Both the position numbers and the translations under genes were made by a program. This document shows positions 9,158-19,200 of a stretch of DNA of 64,000 nt, piece after piece; positions within the stretch are counted from its first letter, which is position 1, and every line of letters starts with the position of its first letter. The notes under the pieces were generated by a model. That model made no database searches. It had not been told where the DNA came from and saw only the letters and a program-made list of their open reading frames with translations. Source of the DNA: Streptococcus mitis (GTDB taxonomy: Bacteria; Bacillota; Bacilli; Lactobacillales; Streptococcaceae); assembly GCF_000722695.1 (NCBI RefSeq), contig NZ_JPFU01000013.1, forward strand, positions 682,001 to 746,000. Direction: 5' to 3'.

Positions 9158-9203
9158 TCTCTTTAAAAATCTCTTTCTTGACTTGCCAGATGTCTTTTTT
9201 CAT
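9147..9203 (-). CDS. Possible 18-residue peptide convergent to the small RNA
   Basis: The frame [18 protein letters not shown] has a GGGAAGGAAAG ribosome site directly upstream, and its stop lies inside the terminator of the plus-strand RNA. The peptide is charged and amphipathic, not a membrane peptide. Only the geometry (a convergent reading frame sharing a terminator with a small RNA) suggests it is real. Confidence 0.25.
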   Translation of the reverse strand: MKKDIWQVKKEIFKETKK

Positions 9204-9234
9204 CTTTCCTTCCCTTATTTATAGGAAAATATGG

Positions 9235-9240
9235 TAAAAT
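9235..9240 (+). promoter_or_regulatory. Extended -10 element of the gatCAB operon
   Basis: TATGGTAAAAT gives a TGn-extended -10 hexamer TAAAAT about 40 bp upstream of gatC. No good -35 box is visible. The gatC ribosome site is GAAAGGA. Confidence 0.5.
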
Positions 9241-9280
9241 AGAACAGACTAAAAATCATCATTTCACGAAAGGATGCAAG

Positions 9281-9583
9281 ATGAAAATTACGCAAGAAGA
9301 GGTAACACACGTTGCCAATCTTTCAAAATTAAGATTCTCTGAAGAAGAAACTGCTGCCTTTGCGACTACCTTATCTAAAATTGTTGACATGGTTGAATTG
9401 CTAGGCGAAGTTGACACAACTGGTGTCGCACCAACTACGACCATGGCCGACCGCAAGACTGTACTCCGCCCTGATGTAGCCGAAGAAGGAACAGACCGTG
9501 ATCGCTTGTTTAAAAACGTACCTGAAAAAGACAACTACTATATCAAGGTACCAGCTATCCTAGACGATGGAGGAGATGCCTAA
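9281..9583 (+). CDS. gatC: Asp-tRNA(Asn)/Glu-tRNA(Gln) amidotransferase subunit C
   Basis: 100 residues, normal for GatC. It is the small subunit that wraps around GatA and GatB in the GatCAB complex, which converts Glu-tRNA(Gln) and Asp-tRNA(Asn) to the amidated forms in bacteria lacking the matching direct synthetases. Visible family features are the N-terminal helix [18 protein letters not shown] and the C-terminal [11 protein letters not shown]. It is the first gene of a tightly coupled operon: its stop overlaps the gatA start. Confidence 0.96.
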   Translation: MKITQEEVTHVANLSKLRFSEEETAAFATTLSKIVDMVELLGEVDTTGVAPTTTMADRKTVLRPDVAEEGTDRDRLFKNVPEKDNYYIKVPAILDDGGDA

Positions 9584-11049
9584 TGACTTTTAACAATAAA
9601 ACCATTGAAGACTTGCACAATCTCCTTGTCTCTAAGGAAATTTCAGCAACAGAATTAACCCAAGCTACGCTTGAAGATATCAAGTCTCGCGAGACAGCTA
9701 TCAACGCTTTTGTTACCATCGCTGAGGAGCAGGCTCTTGCTCAAGCCAAAGCTATTGATGAAGCTGGAATCGATGCTGATAATGTCCTTTCAGGAATTCC
9801 ATTGGCTGTTAAGGATAATATCTCTACAGATGGTATTCTCACAACTGCTGCCTCAAAAATGCTCTACAACTATGAGCCAATCTTTGATGCGACAGCCGTT
9901 GCCAATGCAAAAGCTAAAGGCATGATTGTCGTAGGAAAGACTAACATGGATGAGTTTGCCATGGGTGGTTCAGGTGAAACTTCTTACTACGGTGCCACTA
10001 AAAATGCTTGGGACCAGACCAAGGTTCCTGGTGGTTCATCAAGTGGTTCTGCTTCAGCCGTAGCCTCAGGACAAGTCCGCTTGTCACTAGGTTCTGATAC
10101 TGGTGGTTCTATCCGCCAACCTGCCGCCTTCAACGGAATCGTTGGTCTCAAACCAACCTACGGAACGGTTTCTCGTTTCGGTCTTATTGCCTTTGGTAGC
10201 TCTCTAGACCAGATTGGACCTTTCGCTCCGACTGTTAAGGAAAACGCCCTCTTGCTCAATGCGATTGCCAGCGAAGATGCTAAAGACTCTACTTCTGCTC
10301 CTATCCGAATTGCCGATTTTACTTCAAAAATCGGTCAAGACATCAAGGGCATGAAAATTGCTTTACCTAAAGAATATCTTGGCGAAGGAATTGACCCAGA
10401 GGTTAAAGAAACCATCCTTAATGCCGCTAAACACTTTGAAAAACTGGGTGCTATCGTCGAAGAAGTCAGTCTTCCTCACTCTAAATACGGTGTTGCCGTA
10501 TACTACATCATCGCTTCATCAGAAGCTTCATCAAACTTGCAACGCTTTGACGGTATCCGTTACGGCTACCGCGCAGAGGATGCAACCAACCTTGATGAAA
10601 TCTATGTAAACAGCCGTAGCCAAGGTTTCGGTGAAGAAGTGAAACGTCGTATCATGCTAGGTACTTTCAGCCTTTCATCAGGTTACTACGATGCCTACTA
10701 TAAAAAGGCTGGACAGGTCCGTACCCTCATCATCCAAGATTTCGAACAAGTCTTTGCGGATTACGACTTGATTTTGGGACCAACTGCTCCAAGCGTTGCC
10801 TATGACTTGGATTCACTCAACCACGACCCTGTTGCCATGTACTTGGCTGACCTTTTGACCATCCCAGTCAACTTAGCTGGTCTCCCAGGAATTTCGATTC
10901 CTGCTGGATTCTCTCAAGGTCTACCTGTCGGTCTGCAATTGATTGGTCCTAAGTATTCTGAGGAAACCATTTACCAAGCTGCTGCTGCTTTTGAAGCAAC
11001 AACAGACTACCACAAACAACAACCCGTGATTTTTGGAGGTGACAACTAA
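9583..11049 (+). CDS. gatA: Asp-tRNA(Asn)/Glu-tRNA(Gln) amidotransferase subunit A
   Basis: 488 residues. It is the amidase-signature subunit that releases ammonia from glutamine and passes it to GatB. The Ser-cisSer-Lys catalytic set is present: Lys in AVKDNIST, the Gly/Ser-rich signature GGSSSGSA and the nucleophile Ser in [11 protein letters not shown]. The length is as expected for the family. It overlaps gatC and gatB by one base at each end (TAATG junctions), so the three subunits are translationally coupled. Confidence 0.97.
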   Translation: MTFNNKTIEDLHNLLVSKEISATELTQATLEDIKSRETAINAFVTIAEEQALAQAKAIDEAGIDADNVLSGIPLAVKDNISTDGILTTAASKMLYNYEPIFDATAVANAKAKGMIVVGKTNMDEFAMGGSGETSYYGATKNAWDQTKVPGGSSSGSASAVASGQVRLSLGSDTGGSIRQPAAFNGIVGLKPTYGTVSRFGLIAFGSSLDQIGPFAPTVKENALLLNAIASEDAKDSTSAPIRIADFTSKIGQDIKGMKIALPKEYLGEGIDPEVKETILNAAKHFEKLGAIVEEVSLPHSKYGVAVYYIIASSEASSNLQRFDGIRYGYRAEDATNLDEIYVNSRSQGFGEEVKRRIMLGTFSLSSGYYDAYYKKAGQVRTLIIQDFEQVFADYDLILGPTAPSVAYDLDSLNHDPVAMYLADLLTIPVNLAGLPGISIPAGFSQGLPVGLQLIGPKYSEETIYQAAAAFEATTDYHKQQPVIFGGDN

Positions 11050-12494
11050 TGAACTTTGAAACAGTCATTGGACTTGAAGTCCACGTAGAGCTCAACACCA
11101 ATTCAAAAATCTTCTCACCTACTTCTGCCCACTTTGGAAATGACCAAAATGCCAACACTAACGTGATTGACTGGTCTTTCCCAGGAGTTCTGCCAGTTCT
11201 CAATAAAGGTGTTGTTGATGCCGGTATCAAGGCTGCTCTTGCCCTCAACATGGACATCCACAAAAAGATGCACTTTGACCGCAAGAACTACTTCTATCCT
11301 GATAATCCAAAAGCCTACCAAATTTCTCAGTTTGATGAGCCAATCGGTTATAACGGCTGGATTGAAGTGGAACTAGAAGATGGTACGACTAAGAAAATCG
11401 GTATCGAACGTGCCCACCTAGAAGAAGACGCTGGTAAAAACACCCACGGTACAGACGGCTACTCTTACGTTGACCTCAACCGTCAAGGTGTGCCTTTGAT
11501 CGAGATTGTATCTGAAGCCGATATGCGTTCACCAGAAGAAGCCTATGCTTACCTAACAGCCCTCAAGGAAGTTATCCAGTATGCTGGTATTTCTGACGTT
11601 AAGATGGAAGAAGGTTCCATGCGTGTGGATGCCAATATTTCTCTTCGCCCTTATGGTCAAGAAAAATTCGGTACCAAGACTGAGTTGAAGAACCTCAACT
11701 CCTTCTCAAACGTTCGTAAAGGTCTTGAATACGAAGTCCAACGCCAGGCTGAAATTCTTCGCTCAGGTGGTCAAATTCGCCAAGAAACACGCCGTTACGA
11801 TGAAGCTAACAAGGCAACCATCCTCATGCGTGTCAAGGAAGGGGCTGCAGACTACCGCTACTTCCCAGAACCAGACCTACCACTCTTTGAAATCTCAGAC
11901 GAGTGGATTGAGGAAATGCGTACTGAATTGCCAGAGTTTCCAAAGGAACGCCGTGCACGTTATGTATCTGACCTTGGCTTGTCAGACTACGATGCTAGCC
12001 AGTTGACTGCAAATAAAGTCACTTCTGATTTCTTTGAAAAAGCTGTTGCTCTCGGTGGCGATGCCAAACAAGTCTCTAACTGGCTCCAAGGCGAAGTCGC
12101 TCAGTTCTTGAACGCTGAAGGAAAAACACTTGAACAAATCAAATTGACACCAGAAAACTTGGTTGAAATGATTGCCATTATCGAAGACGGCACTATCTCT
12201 TCTAAGATTGCTAAGAAAGTTTTTGTCCACCTAGCTAAGAACGGTGGTGGAGCGCGTGAATACGTGGAAAAAGCTGGCATGGTCCAAATCTCAGATCCTG
12301 AAGTCTTGATTCCAATTATCCATCAAGTCTTTGCCGATAACGAAGCTGCCGTTGCCGACTTCAAGTCAGGTAAACGTAACGCAGACAAAGCCTTCACAGG
12401 ATTCCTCATGAAGGCAACCAAAGGCCAAGCCAACCCACAAGTTGCCCTAAAACTCCTTGCTCAGGAATTGGCGAAGTTGAAAGAAGATAAATAA
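11049..12494 (+). CDS. gatB: Asp-tRNA(Asn)/Glu-tRNA(Gln) amidotransferase subunit B
   Basis: 481 residues. GatB is the kinase/transamidase subunit that binds the misacylated tRNA, phosphorylates the acyl group and amidates it. Conserved segments include [12 protein letters not shown] at the N-terminus, [11 protein letters not shown] and [10 protein letters not shown]. The C-terminal YqeY-like tRNA-binding tail ends in [14 protein letters not shown]. No terminator follows directly; a diverged second copy of the last ~70 bp lies at 13024-13092, after an intervening gene. Confidence 0.97.
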   Translation: MNFETVIGLEVHVELNTNSKIFSPTSAHFGNDQNANTNVIDWSFPGVLPVLNKGVVDAGIKAALALNMDIHKKMHFDRKNYFYPDNPKAYQISQFDEPIGYNGWIEVELEDGTTKKIGIERAHLEEDAGKNTHGTDGYSYVDLNRQGVPLIEIVSEADMRSPEEAYAYLTALKEVIQYAGISDVKMEEGSMRVDANISLRPYGQEKFGTKTELKNLNSFSNVRKGLEYEVQRQAEILRSGGQIRQETRRYDEANKATILMRVKEGAADYRYFPEPDLPLFEISDEWIEEMRTELPEFPKERRARYVSDLGLSDYDASQLTANKVTSDFFEKAVALGGDAKQVSNWLQGEVAQFLNAEGKTLEQIKLTPENLVEMIAIIEDGTISSKIAKKVFVHLAKNGGGAREYVEKAGMVQISDPEVLIPIIHQVFADNEAAVADFKSGKRNADKAFTGFLMKATKGQANPQVALKLLAQELAKLKEDK

Positions 12495-12522
12495 CAGACT
12501 TTTTATATTTTAGAAAGAAGAA

Positions 12523-12918
12523 ATGAACAAATTTTTACGATTGCTATTTGTTTTAGTCATCATCGCTATGCTAGGCGCTTCTATACTACAAATTTTCTTT
12601 CCATCATACATGGGAAGTCACTCTGGGTACGGAATCTCTGCTGGTTGGCAACGAGAAATTGGAATATGGAACCTAGCTGTATTGATTCTTATTCTCGGTG
12701 TCAATATTAAGTACGATTGGTTCTATCTACGAATCGTGCTTCTCGCTCTCATCTTCGGTGGGATTGGAATAGGAACAAATCACTTAGTCAATTTTATGGA
12801 GTATCATTCTCCTGTAAATGCTATCGGTGCTTTCGAAAATTACTTGCTAGCGACGGGGTGGATTGTAGGGTGGCTCATTGAGCAACATTCCATAAAGAAG
12901 CTAACTGCTAGTAAATAA
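12523..12918 (+). CDS. Small integral membrane protein of unknown function
   Basis: 131 residues with four predicted membrane segments: about residues 5-25, 46-62, 68-88 and 103-121. The ribosome site is AGAAAGAAG, 28 bp after gatB. I do not recognise the family. It lies between the true gatB end and a second gatB 3' tail, which suggests that it arrived in this spot by recombination. It is probably transcribed by read-through from the gat operon. Confidence 0.75.
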   Translation: MNKFLRLLFVLVIIAMLGASILQIFFPSYMGSHSGYGISAGWQREIGIWNLAVLILILGVNIKYDWFYLRIVLLALIFGGIGIGTNHLVNFMEYHSPVNAIGAFENYLLATGWIVGWLIEQHSIKKLTASK

Positions 12919-13023
12919 CGACAAGTATATCTTAGATGATTTTTAAAGGTTAATTAAGAGATCTACCTTTTCAATAGCCTCAATACCAATCAAGAACTCT
13001 TTAACAAACTTGCTAAACAAGAG

Positions 13024-13092
13024 ACCAAGCCAACCCGCAAGTCGCCCTTAAACTCCTTTCCCAGGAATTAGCGAAGTTGAAAGAAGAGTAAA
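13024..13092 (+). pseudogene. gatB: Duplicated, diverged 3' end of gatB
   Basis: 69 bp that translate as [17 protein letters not shown] plus LKEE and a stop, matching the last 22 residues of gatB (12424-12494) with about ten base differences, mostly synonymous. There is no start codon or upstream homology. A strong terminator follows at once, so this is probably the ancestral or an allelic gatB end, displaced when the 131-residue membrane-protein gene was introduced. Confidence 0.85.
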
Positions 13093-13096
13093 AAAA

Positions 13097-13147
13097 TAAT
13101 CTCCAGATTAGGAACTATCAATGAGTTCTCTAGTCTGGAGATTTTTC
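13097..13147 (+). terminator. Terminator of the gat operon
   Basis: AATCTCCAGA..AGG-AAC / GTT-CT.TCTGGAGATTTTT makes a long stem (TCTCCAGA/TCTGGAGA core) with T run. It follows the duplicated gatB tail, as expected for the original end of the operon. Confidence 0.8.
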
Positions 13148-13193
13148 AATATACCTCGTTATTGGGGTTTGCCTTACCTACACATCCTATTTC

Positions 13194-13232
13194 AAAAAGC
13201 CCTTCCCCTAAGAATAGAGGAAAGGCTTTTCT
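13194..13232 (-). terminator. Terminator of the LPXTG surface protein gene
   Basis: AAAAAGCCCTTCC / GGAAAGGCTTTTC, a near-perfect stem with A and T runs on both sides, about 60 bp past the stop at 13291. It can also act on plus-strand transcription. Confidence 0.8.
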
Positions 13233-13290
13233 TGATTATCATAAACTTCAGAATGATAGATAAGCTACTTATTGCGCTTTATACCATTTC

Positions 13291-16200
13291 TTACTCTTTA
13301 TCATCTTTACGACGTCTTGAAACTAATCCTAAGCCAGTTATTGCTGCTAGAGCTCCAAGAAGGAGAGATGAAGTTGATGATTGAGTACCTGTATTCGGAA
13401 GTTCCCGTTTACCATCTACAAATGTTGATTCATTTGAAGTCGCTATTTGAGTTGATTTATCTGATGTTGCTGTTACATCTGAATGAGAAGGGATTTCATC
13501 ATGACTTGGAGTAATCACTTTCTTAAAGATATGAGTTGTTACATTTCCAACTAAAATAGTCTTGACATATTCATAGCCAGTAAATGTTCCCTTATCTTTT
13601 GTACCATCTTCTTGAGGTTTTAGAACATTACCTTCAGTATCTTTCCAAACTGTTGATTTACTTTCTTCATTGCTTGGAGTTGAAGGTGTTGGTGAATTTG
13701 GTGTTGAAGAAGATTTCTTAGTATATACATGGATTGTATTTCCATCTTTATCTTTTTTCGTTTCTTTGTAAATGTACTCTGGAATGTCTTTCTTATCCTT
13801 CGTTCCCTTGTCTGAAGGGTTGATTTCTTTTCCTTTTTCATCTACATAACTTGTTATAACTTGACGATATACATGCGTTGTATTTCCATCTTTATCTTTC
13901 TTAGTTTCTTTGTAAATGTACTCTGGAATGTCTTTCTTATCTTTCGTTCCTTTGTCTGAAGGGTTGATTTCTTTTCCTTCTTCATTCACATAACTTGTTA
14001 CGACTTGACGGTATACGTGCGTTGTATTTCCTTTTTCATCTTTCTTAGTTTCTTTGTAAATGTATTCTGGAATATCTTTCTTATCCTTCGTTCCTTTGTC
14101 TGAAGGGTTGATTTCTTTTCCTTTTTCATCTACATAACTTGTTATAACTTGACGATATACATGCGTTGTATTTCCATCTTTATCTTTCTTAGTTTCTTTG
14201 TAAATGTATTCTGGAATATCTTTCTTATCCTTCGTTCCTTTGTCTGAAGGGTTGATTTCTTTTCCTTTTTCATCTACATAACTTGTTATAACTTGACGAT
14301 ATACATGCGTTGTATTTCCATTTTTATCTTTCTTAGTTTCTTTGTAAATGTACTCTGGAATGTCTTTCTTATCCTTCGTTCCCTTGTCTGAAGGGTTGAT
14401 TTCTTTTCCTTTTTCATCTACATAACTTGTTATAACTTGACGATATACATGCGTTGTATTTCCATCTTTATCTTTCTTAGTTTCTTTGTAAATGTACTCT
14501 GGAATGTCTTTCTTATCTTTCGTTCCTTTGTCTGAAGGATTGATTTCTTTTCCTTTTTCATCTACATAACTTGTTATAACTTGACGATATACATGCGTTG
14601 TATTTCCATCTTTATCTTTCTTAGTTTCTTTGTAAATGTATTCTGGAATATCTTTCTTATCCTTCGTTCCTTTGTCTGAAGGGCTGATTTCTTTTCCTTT
14701 TTCATCTACATAACTTGTTATAACTTGACGATATACATGCGTTGTATTTCCATCTTTATCTTTCTTAGTTTCTTTGTAAATGTACCCTGGAATATCTTTC
14801 TTATCCTTCGTTCCTTTGTCTGAAGGGTTGATTTCTTTTCCTTCTTCATTCACATAACTTGTTACGACTTGACGATATACATGCGTTGTATTTCCATCTT
14901 TATCTTTCTTAGTTTCTTTGTAAATGTACTCTGGAATGTCTTTTTTATCTTTCGTTCCTTTGTCTGAAGGGTTGATTTCTTTTCCTTCTTCATTCACATA
15001 AGTTGTTACGACTTTACGGTAAATATACTCAACTGTTGTAACTCCCTTATTGACTTTTCCAATTTCAGGAGCTGATGTTTCAGATTTTTTCACGAATTCA
15101 TAAACATCACCTTTAGTAGTTGTGATTGTTTCTGGTTTTAACTCAGGTGTATTTGTGTTGTACTCTTTACCTGTTGGACTTTGAGTTTCAGCTTTGACAC
15201 TTGTCTTACCTTCAATCGCATTTCCTTCAGTATCTGTATAGTTTACTGTTACATCACCTTTTTGGAGTTCGTATTTATACGTTACTTCTGTTGGTTCAAC
15301 CGTTACTTTACCTGTTTCTTTTCCTACTGTTTGGGCTGGTACTAATTTGTACACTTTGCCACTTTCAGTTGTGATTGTTTCTGGTTTTAAGTCTGGTGTG
15401 TTTGTGTTGTACTCTTTACCTGTTGGACTTTGAGTTTCAGCTTTGACACTTGTCTTACCTTCAATCGCATTTCCTTCAGTATCTGTATAGTTTACTGTTA
15501 CATCACCTTTTTGGAGTTCGTATTTATACGTTACTTCTGTTGGTTCAACCGTTACTTTACCTGTTTCTTTTCCTACTGTTTGGGCTGGTACTAATTTGTA
15601 CACTTTGCCACTTTCAGTTGTGATTGTTTCTGGTTTTAAGTCTGGTGTGTTTGTGTTGTACTCTTTACCTGTTGGACTTTGAGTTTCAGCTTTGACACTT
15701 GTCTTACCTTCAATCGCATTTCCTTCAGTATCTGTATAGTTTACTGTTACATCACCTTTTTGGAGTTCGTACTCATAAGTAACTGTTTGTTTTTCTGTAG
15801 TTACTTTACCTGTTTCTCCAGCTGAACCTGTTTTTAGTCCATTATTTGCTACAACAAGTTTATAAACTCTTCCATCTTCTTTTGTAATAGTTGCATCTTT
15901 CGTCGCAGTGTAGTCACTTCCTACTTGTTTATTTGTTACTAATGCTACTGGATCTTTTAAGTTTTCTTCTGTTCCTGCAATGACATATTTAACTTCGACG
16001 TTTCCACCTAATTTTGGTGCGTACTCATAAACGACTTCTTGTTTATCTGCTGTAACTGTACCTGTTTCTGCGGCTGATGTATCTTTATGTCCTTTATATA
16101 CATAAACTTTACCATCAGTAGCTGTTAACTCTTCACCTGCTGCTGGCGCTGTTGAAGTATAGTTTTTCCCGACTTTTAATCCCTTAGCGACATCTGTTGC

Positions 16201-19200
16201 TGTTTTTAATTCAGTTGTTGTACCTTCGATAACATATTTTGCAACTACATCTCCACCAACTGGTATAATTTTTTCATAATATACATTTTCTACTACATTA
16301 CCGTTATTAAGAACTTCAGGAGTAATTACCACTTCATCAATTGCTTCTTTAGCAATATATTGATCATTAACTTTTACTTCTGGTTTTTCCCATTCTGAAG
16401 GTGTTGGAGAAGTTACAGACTCCCATTTAGCATTTGCAGGAATTTCCCAATCATCTTCTACAACACGTCCTGTTTTTTCTCCAGTATACACTTTTCTTGA
16501 GACTGTTACTTTTTGAATTACTGGATTAGAAATGATATTACCTTCATTATTTTTTTCAATATAATTAATAGTTCTTGTAATTTCTTTAGTTTCTACATTT
16601 ACTTTAGCCTTATCATATAGATAAGTAACTTTCTTAGTTACCTGTCTTTCGTAAGTTCCTGATACTGGATCGGAATCTGGTTGAACTTCAATAAAAATAT
16701 AGTCGTTCGTAGCATACCATCTATTTACAAAACCTTTAAGCATTGATTCTTTAGTTGTAGTATAAGGCTGTCCTTCAAAATCTCTAGTTTTTGGGAACTC
16801 TTTCAAGAGCTCGCCATCTACAGTTTTATAGTACACTTCTAGTTTTCCGCGAGTATCTTCCGTTCTCAAACCAACAACATTCGATTCTAACCAAACATCT
16901 TGACCATTTTTAAGAAAAATTTGAGAAGTACTTTTCACATAGTTTGGATTATTCTGGTCAACACGCAGATTAAAATTATGTTTAAATCCATGCTCTTTTG
17001 TTACAGTATAATTATCTTTAAATACATATTTAACGGCAGTAACATCTTTCCAATTGGTGATTTGTGCTGCACTTACAAATGTACCTTGTGTTTTATCATC
17101 TTCAGTTGTAGTTGTATAAACTACATCATACTCATCAGAATTATCAACTATTGGAGCTTCTAAATATGTCAGAGCTTCTTTCTTAGGTATTAATACTACA
17201 GCTTCTTTTACTTTTTGAGGAAGGTCTGTTAAGTTTTCAATTTGTGGCGATAAGATAACTTCTTGTCCATTCTTAACATCAATAATTCCTCGCACACCTG
17301 TAGTCCCAGGTTTAGCAATTGTTAAAGAAGCTGAATATTCAGCAATATTATTAATAGTAACATTAATAGTTGCTTTTGAAATAGATAAACCTGGCGCATG
17401 ATTTTCAACAAAATTAGCATTAATTGAATTGTCATTACCTATCAATATCTCCGATTCACTATTCCATACTAAATAAGATTCAATCCCATAAGTTCCAGCT
17501 TCAACTTGTCCATTATTTTCAACTTCGAAAGTCAAAGCTGTAGGACTATATAATCCACCTTTTATCCATCTATTTAAATCATAACCAGTAAGATTTAAAT
17601 CTTTTGAATCAAAGATATAAGCTCGCTTACCTGTTCCTTTATAATTTTCGATAATATTAGTTGGATTTACAGTATCATAAGATTCTTTTAATTTATCATA
17701 CGGTTCTTTTGCAGCATCACCATTCGCTCCACCAAAATATAATGTGTATTTTGATAATAAACGATTATCTGCTGCTAATCTAAAGTCTTTCAATGGTAAC
17801 TTTGGATCTGCTAATAACATTACACTTGTTTTAGTAATATTGGGATCTAATTTATTTATATCGTAAGTCTTACTTCCATCATTATCTGATTCTATTAACC
17901 CAAAATAATCCTCTGCTGAATACGTTACTGCAATAGGAATTGTTTGACCTCTTGTTAAATCATCTTTAGTTAAAGTTTGACTCCCTATTTGATTCATATT
18001 TAATGTTAATTTTGTTGGAGTTTTAATGTGTTCTGCAACCTCTCCACTTCCTGTAGCAGGACGTTCCATCGCTATAGCACTCTCTATTGTATTCTCTGAT
18101 GTAGAACCTTGAGCTATTTCATCTCTATAACGTTGAATTGTACTATCTTGGGCTTTTTCCTTCCATGTACCAACAGTTACACCAAGTCTTGCTTCTAATC
18201 CAGTTATTGTTTTAGAAGTTGAATTATATCTTTGAAATTCATCTACTATACCCGGATGTTTTAGAATTAAATGATCATATTTCTTTTCAGGATTAATTTC
18301 AATAGTATTATATAATTCATCAATTGAAGTATATTCTTTCAACAATTCAGCTTGGTTATCTTTAGTTACTCCATATAATTTAAAATTCTCTTTTAAATTT
18401 CCTTCTAACTTTTCTCTGTAATAACCTCTAAATCCTCTTGAACCATCAGCTTTTATTTCATTTGTAAATACTCTATTTAACTGGAATTTTGTGAAATAAT
18501 TCCCTTCTTGATCTTTTGGAATAAAATAGTTTATATACTGACTTGGTAAAAATGCTCCATCACCTTTTAATTTATCATTTGGAATAGAAAATCTAGCGTT
18601 AAATTTGTCCTCATTACTTACATGTGAATATAATCGTTGATTGGTTTCAGGAAAAATTCTTGTATCCATCTCTTTAATAGCAGGAATACCATCACCGAGA
18701 TATAATCTAAATCCATCAGGATTATCTAATGTCTGAGTAAATGTTGAACCATCAGGTCTATGCCCAACTGCTTTATAAACGATATTAGCATTGAATCCTT
18801 TAGTAGAATTTGACTCAATTACTCTTTCAATAGCTTCCGGAGTATTAAAAGCTCCTTCTTTTACTCTTAAAATTGGTCCACCATAAAGTAAACTTTGATC
18901 GATACCTTTATTTTCATCTGGATGTAAAGTTAAAACTCCATTTTCTAATGTCCAAAACTTATTATTTTTAATATTTGTTGGGTCTAATTCTAAGAAATCT
19001 GGAATTCCACTAATCGTATAATCATAACTTGTTAAACGTCCATTACCATTTTGATTCGTTTCTTCGTTATTGAAAAAACTCTGATCACTCATAATAAATG
19101 GTAATTTAAATGTATTTCCTTCAATTGGCTTGAAAGTTCCATTCGAAACTGACCCCATTTTAAATTCCGGTAATGGAGCACCAAACTGATCGACCATATA

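Noticed and set aside
12945..12971. AAAGGT/ACCTTTT inverted repeat after the small membrane-protein gene as a terminator
   Set aside because: The stem is only six base pairs with a long loop and short T run; the much stronger stem at 13097-13147 is the likely operon end.
13717..15012. Regularly spaced direct repeats that could suggest a CRISPR array
   Set aside because: The 144-bp units are contiguous, in frame and coding, with no unique spacers and no cas genes.
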